The notes beneath the pieces were generated by a model. That model was not told the origin of the DNA, did no database searches, and saw only the letters and a list, made by a program, of their open reading frames with translations. From positions 13,394,701-13,458,700 of the forward strand of contig OZ038450.1 in the NCBI GenBank assembly GCA_964036195.1: a stretch of DNA of 64,000 nt. Direction: 5' to 3'. Shown in pieces: positions 9,962 through 20,815 of the stretch. A program made the position numbers and the translations under genes. This DNA comes from Sphaerolaimus hirsutus. Lineage: Eukaryota; Nematoda; Chromadorea; Monhysterida; Sphaerolaimidae. Position 1 is the first letter of the stretch; each line of letters opens with the position of its first letter.

Positions 9962-11631
9962 CAGAGTTGTAAAAATACCGGTATTTTTGGAAAGTGTAAG
10001 TGTAAGTGTAAATACACTTTCCAAATTTTGAGTATGGATACCAAAAGTGTAAGGTATTTTCAAAATACCTAGGAAAGTGTAAAAAAGTGTAAGTGTAAAA
10101 TTGTTTTTAGAAAGAGCTCTCACTGTTGAGCATTAGAAAGCACCACTGTTCTCACTTTTAGATCAATTTATTTATCATTTTCATGCATTATTTCACATTT
10201 TACAGCCTTTTATGAAACATTTCAGACTGTAACAAATACTGTAGTGGTATGAAGTTCCCTAAAAATGGCAGTTTTTCAGTGTTGATATTTTACTGATTAA
10301 GCAATGCGATACACACTGTTTAAATGCAAGAATGGGCATGCAGCAAATGTCAATGCAAAAGTTGTCTGTGTGTCCAGTTGGTGAACTTCCATTGATCTTG
10401 TCCTTTCTACAAAAGTATGATGAAACTGTAGAATACCATGAGTACTGATCAAAGGTTGTATTTAGATCAAAGGCTAGTTTGTACATGGTCGGGCTGAAAA
10501 GTCCCCGGGCAGTGCTCGCCATTCGCGCTACGGGTAAGCTACGGTCATAAAATTTCAACACGTTAATATATCAGGTGTTTTGAGTTATCACCCAAAATTT
10601 CACCCCTCTAGCTCCACCCACTGAGGAACTGTGGAGGTTACAATTTCGGTCATTTTGTACTGATGTACAAATGGTGTTCTAGCTCAACGCTGCTTTAATT
10701 CGTGATCATGAAACTTTGGCTAGTGTGAGCCACCAGTGTTGGCAATGTGCCAACACTAACCAACATTAGCTATGATATCATAAGCCTAGTCCATATTGTC
10801 ATTACTGTCACTACTCTCTCTCACTACCAAATCCATCATTCTGCCTCTCCTTCTCAAAAACGACCCCCTTGGAGTCTAGTCACTGCTGTTGAACACACGT
10901 AATGTCCACTACACATTAGTAATGAAACATAGGGAAATTTTTTCCACATAATTCATTTACTGCACATTACAAAACAACATTAAAATCACTGCAATACAAC
11001 ATGATCTCAGATGATCACCAAAAACACCCATCACAGTTCCCACGTTTCTTGCACATCACCCTGATCTGCATATTGTTTTTACCTTAATAGCAATGATGTT
11101 GATGAAACTGTTGAATACTATCAGCACATTGCCAACACTGGTGGCTCACACTAGCCAAAGTTTCATAATCACAACTTAAAGCAGCGTTGAGCTAGAGCAC
11201 CATTTGTACATCAGTACAAAATGACCAAAATTTTAACCCCCACAGTTCCGCAGTGGGTGGAGCTAGAGGGTTGAAATTTTGGGTGAAAACTCAAAACACC
11301 TGATATATTCACGTGTTGAAATTTTATGACCGTAGCTTATCCCTAGCGCGAATGGCGAGCACTGCCCGGGGACTTTTCAGCCGGACCATGTACATTTGCC
11401 ATATTTTCTACATTCAATGCATTTTTTGTACATGACCCTATTTTACGCTTTCTCAAAAGCATAAAACAGGGCCATCTGAAAGAAAAAATACACTTTCTGT
11501 ACCCGGATATTTTGCCCAGGAAAGTGTAAAAAGTGTATGGGTATTTTATGAACGTGTAAGTGTAAGTGTAAGTATAAATACCCATTTACCCGGGTATTTC
11601 GAGTAAGTGTAAATACACTTTCGCAACTCTG
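9962..11631. mobile_element. hAT-like non-autonomous element with 8-bp duplication
   Basis: It starts CAGAGTTGTAAAAATACC and ends CGCAACTCTG, flanked by the identical 8-mer GTTCAGAT at 9954-9961 and 11632-11639. Both ends carry tandem GTGTAAGTGTAAGTGTAA blocks with TACACTTTCC. A CAG-NGTTG end with an 8-bp duplication is typical of hAT transposons. Its middle is occupied by a separate foldback element. Confidence 0.85.
10481..11392. mobile_element. Foldback element nested in the hAT-like element
   Basis: Inverted arms of about 270 bp run from GTACATGGTCGGGCTGAAAA inward on the left and end CTTTTCAGCCGGACCATGTA on the right. They share AGTGCTCGCCATTCGCGCTA in inverse sense and GCCACCAGTGTTGGCAATGT near the inner ends. 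The central 370 bp has no reading frame worth noting. Confidence 0.85.
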
Positions 11632-11892
11632 GTTCAGATTCAATTTAAAAACAAAGGGCGTACTAGCTATAACTTTCTGTACAGAACTACACGTGACTGG
11701 ATTCATAATTCAAATTGCAGACCGGAATCGATAACTTGATTAATTCATCGAATCCCAATTGCTATGCAGAGAAAAACTGGGCAGAAAATAAATACCATAG
11801 CACATATCTATTATTGCTTCTTTGGAAACGAGTAGAACTTTGGTATTTATGTTCCGAGATGAGTGGGCGTTCCAAAGTGTAACATGTTCCTA

Positions 11893-12085
11893 TGGGGCAG
11901 TTCCGCAACCTGTTAACTATAAAGTCAAGTATCAAATGGCATGTAAAATTTTAATTAAAATATAAAATTAAATATTTTATTACTGAACTTCAAACAGTTT
12001 TTGCATGACATTTCACAACTTTGTTTTACATTTTACATGACATTTGTCACTATACTTTATAGTTTACAGGGTGTGGGACTGTCAT
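11893..12085. mobile_element. Introner-like element, intergenic
   Basis: Left GGCAGTTCCGCAACCTGTTA, right TTTACAGGGTGTGGGACTGT, with AAGTATCAAATGGCATGTA and ACATGACATTTGTCACTATA between. It is diverged and has no flanking exons. Confidence 0.6.
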
Positions 12086-12394
12086 GAAAATACGTAAGTT
12101 CTCGTCCATAAAAGCGCTGTGCCGGTAGCTTCGGAACAGAGCAAAGCGCATACACAATTAAAGGAAAAAGTTGTGTAAAGCATAACACACCCTATTTGCC
12201 CTAAATAGCCATATTTAGGACGTGATAAATCCGTACCAGTATTTGTGCGCTAAAGGATAAAAAATTGAATACACCAGATATTTAGTGCCACGTGCCATTT
12301 TCGATATGGCAGACCGTAATGATAAATAAGTCAAAAGATAAGACATCTTTCTGCCGGCTTTCAAAATTAATGTTAAGTTCCCCCTTCATTCTTG

Positions 12395-12515
12395 TGTAGT
12401 GATGTAAAAAAACGCCATGGATTTTGTAGCTTGGCGCCATTTTGGCCTGCCGCAATTGGCACTTGGGTGCAGAAACGTGCCATGGCGCTTTTGGAGTCAA
12501 ACCCCCTGCGCGTTT
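12395..12515. repeat. Short GATGTAAAAA-ended inverted-repeat element
   Basis: Left end GTGATGTAAAAAAACGCCAT, right end CCATGGCGCTTTTGGAG, then GTTTACATCAC. Copies of the same kind are at about 31838-31945 (GTGATGTAAAAAGCGCC and GGCGCTTTTACATCA) and 42220-42390. All are non-coding. Confidence 0.55.
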
Positions 12516-12575
12516 ACATCACACTTCCTGGGTCATTGCCAGTTGCCACTATGACTACAAAATCTACAAATAGGA

Positions 12576-15500
12576 TCACACAGCCGCTCGCCACCCAATA
12601 ACCATCTTATCAAATCCACAAGTGACCAAATTGACAGCGTGTTGTTGCTGAGGGGTGGCAGTTGGCGCGGTGCCAGAATCCAGCCAAGCACAGCAACAAA
12701 CCATTCGACGATGGCACCTGAAAGGGTGTGAGAACAGTGAATCTTTTTGTTGTATGCATGGAATGACGCCATGGTGTTTGGCGTCATGGCTCCATGGCGC
12801 CGTTGGCGCCTGGTGTGCTTCTGTGCGCCATTTTCTGATAAGCTATGGCGCCCTTCTTCGAGGCAATTTTTCATCCTACTTGGATTGGTTGGAAACTATT
12901 TTTGAGAGATCTGTTTTTAAGAAACGATTGGAGAACGGTTACAGAACATGACATTTGACACTCGACTTTACACCATACAGGGCTCGGGACTGGCACCCAA
13001 CCCCCAGCAAACCACCGACCTCTGATTGCCCCTCGGCAGGCGGGCCAGCCGCTGCCCGTTCAAGTCGTACAGGCGCACGTGTCGATTGTCGTGCGGAATG
13101 GCGATCACGCCCGACTTGCTGACGGCCAGTCGATTGGCGGGCGCGTCCAGCCTGGGAAAATTGTGTATATTTACATTGAGAACGATAGAACAGACAATTG
13201 AAAATCGGTTTTTCAACTCGAAATAGATATACGCGTGAAATGCTAAAACCACACAACAAAGTTCGATTTAAACAGATTTGTTAGTAGTGGAATAAGCGGC
13301 ATGTGCATAAAGCCATTAATTCAGCTTGGCTGCCATGTCCAAACATTATGCTTAATTTAAATTCAATAACTTAATTCAAAAAGTATCCACAAAAAAAATT
13401 TATCAAAAAAATCGAACTTCGAAAAGTCATCTGAGAAAAAATTTCAAACACTTTTGCCAAATAACTAAATTGCCATCATTCACCTGAGCGTGGCCAGGGC
13501 CGAGCGCATATTTCTCAGGTCCCACACTTTGACGGCCCTGTCGTCGCCGGCGGAAACGACCCGCTCCCCGGCCGCGGCGAGCACAGCCGAGTTGACTGAT
13601 CTGTGATTGGTAATTGAAATTCGATGCGTTTATATTGATGAAAAAGTTATTAGATTTCGGGTAAATTCCGAAAGTCACGTAGTAATAAAAGAGTAAAATG
13701 CAGGGCTGGGGGGGGCAAATCGGCCCATTAACAATCTATCCACCCCAGACCCCCAGATCTATATATATATACAAAATTTTTGGGCTATTATCCCCAAATC
13801 GCACAGCTATCTACCGATCCGGAGAAAATTCGGAGCTCAAAACAAAACAGACAGAAACAACAACCTCCACACCCTCAAACACCCTACCCCCCAAAAAGAA
13901 ACCACCCACTCAGAGTGTCCCTGAAACACGGCCACAGAGTGTATAGGCTCACGAAAGTCCCACAGTCTGAAGGTGGTGTCTTTGCTGGCAGTGACCACCA
14001 AGCGCTGCGTGGGGTGCGCGCTGCAGTGATTCAGCTCCTGGTCGTGGCCTGGGTGGTCGATGGGAAGTTTGGGTGGTGGGAGGGGGTGGTCGAGGGACGT
14101 CGGTTGATTATTCACTGGTTTTATTATCTTTCTTCAATTATTGGGGGGATTATTCAAGTGGGGGATTTTTACTCACTCGTCTAACAGAGGGAATTATTCA
14201 AGTGGGGGGGGAATTATTCGCGTAAATACAGTAATAAGATATCACACAAATGTCCACTGTGACTAGTCTTCCTGTGCATGCAGCAACATTGAGTGGAGAG
14301 ATGCGAAAATATAGAACATTAAAAAAATCTAAACAGTAAAAATAAGATGCTTTCTTGAATATTTATTGGCGAATGTAAAAAAACTGGAAGTGGCACAGCC
14401 ACGCGAAAACGCACCACTCAAAATATTCAATATCTCGCCAGTCTCCGCATCATATATATTGGCCGTTCTGTCCCAACTTGCGGTGATCACCTGATTGCCG
14501 GTGCAAAGCCAGTCGGCGCAAATAACCACTCCCGTGTGTCCAGTCAAACGCATCAGGGGCTGCCGCACGACGTCGGTCAACTCGGAGTTGACGTCGATGT
14601 TGGCCGAGGGCAACGCGTTGGCGTCGATGTCGCCCGCGGATGCGTTGGCCATGTTGGCCGGCTGAGGCTGGCCATCTAATTCTTCTTCGCTGGTCGTCGT
14701 GCCGCCCTGTTGAGTTGCGCTGGAGCTCTGCGTGTCAGTAGCTTGTTGAGTTTACTGACCAGTGGCCGCACACACTATTGGCGGCACACACACTAGTTGA
14801 CACAACTGTGTGTCAAGTGGTCTTTGTCAATAAGTTGACACATGTGTGAACTGAACGTCTGTGTCTACACGGATTTCGGCTTATCGTGTCCCAGAGCGAT
14901 CTTCCAATGCACTTGCCATAATATTTATTTTTCATCATTGCCGCATATGTACTTGGAGATCCGGAATCTTAGTTGACGCAGACCGGTTGAGACACATGTG
15001 TTAACTAGTGTGCGGGACGCCATTATAATGAAAAAAACCCACGCCCCACCCACATATTTTCCCTGTGCCTCGCGCGCACTGGTGCCTCCCTCAGCAGAAG
15101 CTCCCCCAGCCGCCTGCCCGCCACAATTACAGGGCATATTTACTCGCCAAATGTGTGCCGATTGATCCCCGCTGGCAGTCAGCAGGGTGTGCTGTTGTTG
15201 TTGGGACACACTCGTTCCCGACTGGTCGTCGTTCCGGAAAGCGACCGAATTAACTGAGGTGGCTTGACCGTGTCCCACGTACTGCAGTTGGGGGGTAAAT
15301 GAATGTGTGCATGTTTGTGGATTTGGTGTAGGATGCAGTTTGATTTAAAGTTGAACGGGCGCATCTCACAGACTCCCAGACAAATGTTAAATGTCGTGCA
15401 AAGTGCATTTTTACAAAGTTTCCAGACCATTTTACATGGCTCTTAACACTTTTCATGACATTTGCCATTTTAGAGATTGGCTGGTAGTGACCCCAGAACA

Positions 15501-16785
15501 AGAAATGGAAACTTAATTTTTTCTCACCAAATTTGATAAAATTTAACCTCAATAATCAAATTACAAACAAATCAACCACCGCAACCCAAACCCACGCAAG
15601 CAACACATGCACCAGTATCGGCGTGCCACAACCTGGCCGTGCCGTCGGCGCTGGCGGTGGCGAAGAGCCTGGCGCCGGGCGCGCCGCACGACGACACGTG
15701 CCACACGCCATCGACGTGGCCGGCGTAGGAGCAAACGAAGCGGGTGCGCCACGCGTCGCCGCCCGAAGCGCCCACTACTTTGAGACTGCGGTGCGGCCAT
15801 TATAAAACCGTAAATTTTAGAAATACACCCAGGGGTTGGTGGGGGGCTAATTCGAGCGGGGCGTTTAGAGGGACATTTTTTTCCGTCGTCATTTCAATGA
15901 ATGTTCACGACTAATTAAATATACGTAAACATACTAAAATACCGTTTATACTGCACCCTCAACTCAAGTCCATCCAAAAAGCACCAACCTAGACACCAAT
16001 CTGCCAGGGGGCACCCTCAGTGCAGTTTTCAGTCTCTGACCCACGACCCCCGCAGCGAAGGGACCCTTTTTGCTGCCAGATTTTGACCCGGCGTCGAGAA
16101 GTTCCGCCGCAGTAGCCAAGGGAATTTGACCCCCTTCCGCTAGACGCTCCGTGAGCGCCTCACATTTTGCGTGCACTGAGTGTTCAAGTATGGGGGTGAG
16201 ATACAGGGGTGGTAAATGGGGATGGTTTGCCCTCCCTAAATACAATGCTCCAGCTATCTATATATCTATTCTGAGGTGAAAATTATCGGGTATCAGGAGC
16301 AACGTGACAGTGCGCGCAAATTTTTTGACAAACACCTCAAAAATTGACACCCGTCTCACACAGGAAGGGAGGGGGCATCCCCCTGGACATGATTTGGCTG
16401 CATCACCATATAGTTTACTAATGAAATTTTTAAAATGTAGTTACCGCAAATCAGCTGTGAACGCATTTGAGTTTACTGGAATGAGTTATTTTTACTATCT
16501 GTCAACTGTTGTTGAGGAAAACCAAATTCCAGTAAACTCAAACGCCAGCAAAACTTCATTTGCGAGTTAACCATGCTTTCAGTTTACTGGTGTGTGCGCA
16601 GCGCCCACGCAAACACACAAAAAAAACATTCAAAAACACCCCACCCACTCACGGGTCAAATTCTCGTTGCACAATTGCTCAAATTCCTTCTCAATGGCGC
16701 CGAACAGTTCGTAAAGTCGCTGCCTGCATGGGTCATACAAATCATAGTGTTCAATTGCCGCGCCGCCGACCAATGGGGAGGACAT
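12576..16785 (-). CDS. WDR37: WD repeat protein WDR37, complete
   Basis: A WD40 propeller protein; vertebrate WDR37 is known to bind PACS proteins in ER calcium handling, which I infer only by homology. Nine exons: 16785-16653, 16175-15989, 15785-15596, 15281-15144, 14727-14415, 14048-13910, 13600-13484, 13151-13020 and 12717-12576. Phases agree throughout (1491 nt, 496 residues). In order: a short helical region ([25 protein letters not shown]), LVSSLKVV, then WD repeats with [114 protein letters not shown] and a last strand [13 protein letters not shown]. The acidic/Ser linker between repeats 2 and 3 (exon 5 start) is least certain; several acceptors are possible there. Intron 3 and intron 8 hold degenerate introners. 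The N-terminus is shorter than in vertebrates. Confidence 0.95.
15365..15492. mobile_element. Degenerate introner in WDR37 intron 3
   Basis: It carries GACTCCCAGACAAATGTTAA on the left, TTTTCATGACATTTGCCATT and GATTGGCTGGTAGTGACCCC on the right. The termini are weak and the element sits inside a 314-bp intron. Confidence 0.45.
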
Positions 16786-17295
16786 TTTTGTATTTTTATG
16801 GTAAAAAAACGTTTGAAAATAGCCGCTAGTGTGTTGGTTATGTAGAAAAAGTAGATTGAGGTTATTGGATGATATGTTATGTGGTTGAAGCTGCGAAATG
16901 TATATTTTTATGTGAAATCGTTGCAAGACAAATATGGATGCGTAAATACGTAGGTTTACGGACATACAATGCCGCAAGTTGAGAAGTGAAAAACTCATTT
17001 ACAAGTGAGAAGCAAAAACACTTAAAATAAGAGTAAATTTAGAAGTGACAAGTAAAATAAGACGTAAACAGTTTTTTAAACAGAGCAAACGCAAAAATAA
17101 ATATTTAATTATCACATAGTGAATAAACTTTTACCCTCTCACTTCTAAATTGTTTTTTTTTCATTTCTCAACTTATAAATAGAATTGACCCCTGGACAAC
17201 GGTATCCACAAATAACCATCCCAACTGAAAAAAGTAGCCAAGCCTTAAGCGAACACCAAAGTGCCATCCACCTACTACCTAAGTGTACAAAACAC

Positions 17296-17510
17296 CTGTC
17301 CAAACAGATCTGGCGCGGCGATAGCTCAAGATACAATGAGACCGAGACTCGAGCCGAGCGGCCGCTCACACGCAACACGCACCGCACCGCAGCGCGTGTG
17401 CACTGCACCGGCGTCAGAAGGCAAGTGATAACGCTGGACCCGCGTGTCACGCTAGAGTAACCGGGCACCGGCGGCGCGCGCATGTGCACCGGGTGCCAGT
17501 CCCGGATCTT
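17296..17510 (-). CDS. Possible exon of an unknown protein
   Basis: On the minus strand a frame with strong G/C at third positions runs from the edge of an introner to a donor CAG-GTGTTTTG (exon end 17296). Its residues include VPGYSSVTRGSSV, LLTPVQCTRAAVRCVL and SLYLELSPRQICLDR. I do not recognise it. The acceptor is unclear because the upstream edge runs into the element terminus. The plus strand is also open across this block, so the strand is not certain. It may be an exon of a gene whose first exon is at 23.7-24.0 kb, but nothing proves the link. Confidence 0.35.
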
Positions 17511-17655
17511 GTCAAAATGCCCTAAAATGTCAAATAACACGCGAATTTGCAAAAGTCATGTAAAATGCCCTGCAAAATGGCAAACGCATTTGCCATTTTC
17601 CAGGGCATTTTACATGACTTTTGACATTTTACAGGGCTTGTTACTGGTCCCAATG
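17491..17655. mobile_element. Introner-like element
   Basis: Left end GTGCCAGTCCCGGATCTTG, right part ACAGGGCTTGTTACTGGTCC, with AAAAGTCATGTAAAATGCCC and GGGCATTTTACATGACTTTT as inner arms. It abuts the possible exon at 17.3-17.5 kb. Confidence 0.7.
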
Positions 17656-17959
17656 TGGCCAGGGGCTAGATTCAATTAAAGCGTAAGGCGCCTCAAAAGG
17701 CGCCCAACGCGCAAGTATGTGACTCGCTCGCCAGGCGCCTTGCGAATTTTTGACAACCGGTCCGATTCCAAATCATGTCAAGTGAAGTGACCAGTTGCAA
17801 GAGAGGACACAGGAAAGCTGATGGCAGAAATTCATTTCGCATTTTTCTTTCGCATTTTAAGCTATTTTAAATTTCTGTCGCTTGGAATTGGATCCTGCGA
17901 TAACACTGGGTGGCTGATCGGTGTGAGCAAAAGTTGTCTGGTTGGGATTCATATCCACC

Positions 17960-18480
17960 AGACAGGGGTCTCGAATGGGAGGGGGGGGGGGGTTGGGGGG
18001 AGGGGTTACCTACCCCCCAAACCGCCCAGCTATCTATATATCCCGGAGGCCGCTCAGCTATCTATCTATCCCGGAGGCAAAATTTTGGGTTAGTACCCCC
18101 TAAACCCCCCCCCCCCAAATCGCCCAGCTATCTACCTATCTGGAGCGATTTTTGCGAAACTATACCCCTATTTTTCATACCTTTTTATAGATTTTCTCTC
18201 CCAAAATCATGGTTCTGGTTCCTATTTGCCTATTTTCAGCTATATTTAGTACTATATGCTCTTGTATACCCATTTTGAGCCATTTTACACCTACTTTTAG
18301 CGAATTTTCTCCCTTTTCTTCCTTCTATACCCCGAAAAAGCCTATATATCGAACCACCAAACCCCCCCCCCCCCCCCCGCAGAAAATTTTTCAGCTACCT
18401 ATTCCTCCAGAGGAGCCATTTGCTATCTATCCAACCACTCGGAGGGTCAAAATTCAAGATACCCCTGCCACCAGATGATG
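17960..18480. repeat. GATAGATAGCTGG / CCAGCTATCTATC repeat family
   Basis: The block has CCCAGCTATCTATATATCCC, homopolymeric C/G runs, and text of the type GGAGCGATTTTTGCGAAA. The same family recurs on either strand at about 13700-13830, 21240-21500, 22820-23230, 24380-24440, 26160-26420, 44320-44400, 46560-46720, 48570-48840, 55730-56050, 56560-56870 and 57530-58060. The long open frames across it are low-complexity. Confidence 0.6.
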
Positions 18481-19303
18481 TCACATTCAAATGCTTATGA
18501 AAGTTGTGTTGTCAACTCGATTGAACTCTAAATAGCTACGCAAAACGTGTACGTCAATGAGTACACGTCAATATGGATCATAAACACACAAATTAATGTA
18601 GCTGTTGACAAGTAAAGTCCAAGCCACAATCACAATTAGCTAAAACCCTCCATATCCCATCATAAATATGTAGCACTGTCAACATGAATCAATCATAATA
18701 AGAATATGCACAATCAAAATAAATACATGTGTGTATTTATTTATCATGGAATACTGCAAAATGGGACCATTTTAATAACCCCACCATAAATACCAACTAC
18801 ATAACATTGCAAGTCAAAACACAAAATGGTGCGTGCTGGAAACTCATAAAAATAAACGATATATTTAGGCGCAGTGCGTACAGCTAACCATCTTAACAAG
18901 TAATTGAGGGCCGTGCAAAACATACAAACTACTCTTTATGTTCCAGATACCATATTTCCTCGAAATACCTCCAGGGGGTTTATTATTTCACCAGAAAATT
19001 TTGAGGGGGTTTATTCGAGGGGGGCTTTTTCAAGGAGGCCGGTGTTACGATTTCGTCCGAAATTTTTGGTGAACGGTAAGGAATAGGCCCTTACATACAC
19101 AAAACTGGTAGTAAATGTGGCCAAACAGGTTATATTTGGACATGAATACTTATATAAATATCTACACAAACAAATCTATTTACAGCTGTGATGACAATTT
19201 GCAGAAATTAATACAACAAGTACATTGCATACATGATGTACATTATTCAAGACGGGAGCTATATCGAGGGGCCATTTTTTCCTCAGCTCGCTCAGACCTG
19301 GGG

Positions 19304-19746
19304 CAGGGCCGTATCCAGGGGGGGGGCGGGGGGGGGGGCTGCAGCCCCCCCCCCTCCCGGGGCGAGACCTGAAAAGGACAGGAAAATTCGATTTTTTCAA
19401 CGTCAGCGTAAAAATTTTTGCGCGCAAGCGCGCATTCTTCACCAGACATAAGGTATTATCATCCGATTTGCTCCATGTGGCCGCAAATCGTTGTATTTTT
19501 GTTGTATTTTTGCTGTTTTGTATGTATATTTACATACATATACAGCGTTCCATGGCGCTGACGCCAACGCCAATGGCGCCATGGCGTGGCGCGTACGGCG
19601 TGGCGCGTACTAATGGCGCCAGCGCCATGGCGCCATTCCGCCACTATGTAGCTAAAATTTTAGGGGGGGGGGGCTGAGCCCCCCCCCCTCGCCGGCCTCC
19701 GTAAACAAGCAGCCCCCCCCGCTCAAAAATCCTGGATACGTCCCTG
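19304..19746. mobile_element. hAT-like element, CAGGGACGTATCC family
   Basis: It starts CAGGGCCGTATCCAGG and ends CCTGGATACGTCCCTG, flanked by ACCTGGGG at 19296-19303 and 19747-19754 (8 of 8). Inside are G/C homopolymers, GCGCGCAAGCGCGC and a GGCGCCATGGCG block. Three more copies are in this window. Confidence 0.9.
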
Positions 19747-20539
19747 ACCTGGGGTATTTCGAGGGGGGGGGGGGGTCAATTCAAAGTGAGGGGATAATTC
19801 GAGGAAATACGGTAAGTCTAATGTGGGAGAGTGTGTCCACGTAATTTAGGATCATGATCACATCATGCATGTTAGGCCTGTCAGAAGCGCTGCAGAGCAA
19901 TTTCATGCAGCCCATCTCAGGTTTAACACTGGCAAACGGAATGCTCTTTACGCAATATTTTGAGCTCTAAAGTTTCCAATCTCCGAAGGGCTCAATTATC
20001 TTACTGTATAGAATATAGCTCGATGAAGTTTTTTAATAGCGGTTTTCAAAATTTAAAAACGGTATCCGAAATGTTCAGTAGTGATTCACTAGGTATTTTG
20101 GACTTTTTGCGCACACTGCGTAATTTCCAGTAAAAAATGAACATTGGGGCTTTTTTCAGTAGTTTTGTGACAATTTTGACATCGAAGGCACCATTTCGGC
20201 TGAACGATCTTCCAATGCACTAGCCGTAATATTTATTACCATATGGAGATCCTATAACAATTGTCGTCGAACACTTACACCAAAAAATTCAGTCAAAACG
20301 CTTGGAAATCCCAAAACACAGATGGAACAGCTCAAAGAAATCCATTTCTGGATAGATAGATGTGCATATGTAAATAATATTAAGGAATGCTGCTTCCATG
20401 CAGCAATATCAATTTAATAGCACCAAGAAAACAGTAAACACGATAGAAAAAATAGTGCCATTGGCGAGAATTTTGCCTGCGCAACCAAACTTAATTCAAG
20501 TTTTCCCACACCGAATTTTGCAAATGCTTTGAAAAATAA

Positions 20540-20815
20540 TACAGGGCCAATTCCGCAAGTGGTGAAGTAACAAACATTTTATAAATGATATACAAAGTGA
20601 ATAGAAAAGTCAATTTATAAGTGAAAAATAAAAAGTTAAAATAAAGTTTATTTACAAGTGAGAAATTGCGAGTAAAAGCTTTTAACGTCTTTAACAGTTA
20701 AAAGCGTCTTTTAAGTTTTAACTTGGCATTTCACTTCTCACATAAATTCACAACTTTTCACTTCTCACTAACAAGTTGTTTTTTCACTTCTCCACTTGCG
20801 AAATCAGCACCCGAT
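20540..20815. repeat. Inverted-repeat element, best copy of the AGAAGTGAAA family
   Basis: Left end GGCCAATTCCGCAAGTGG followed by TGAAGTAACAAAC. Right end has CACTTCTCCACTTGCGAAAT and CAGCACCC. Inner arms carry AAGTGAGAAATTG and TCACTTCTCACATAAATT. No reading frame. Confidence 0.6.

Larger units (their letters stand above)
9194..12575. other. Intergenic stretch between GLYCTK and WDR37, transposons only
   Basis: No gene is seen. From left to right it holds a small inverted-repeat element, an introner, a hAT-like element with a foldback element nested inside it, a second introner, and a short GATGTAAAAA-ended element. Open frames inside the foldback arms are mirror copies of each other and are not read as genes. 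Confidence 0.7.

Noticed and set aside
13698-14184. Plus-strand frames of 82-134 codons
   Set aside because: They run through a C-rich repeat and are antisense to WDR37 exon 6.
15533-15805. Plus-strand and a second minus-strand frame of 79-90 codons
   Set aside because: They overlap WDR37 exon 3; only the frame with [12 protein letters not shown] fits a WD repeat and the splice phases.
19176-19677. Gly/Pro-rich open frames on both strands
   Set aside because: They are translations of C/G homopolymers and GGCGCC blocks within a hAT-like element.
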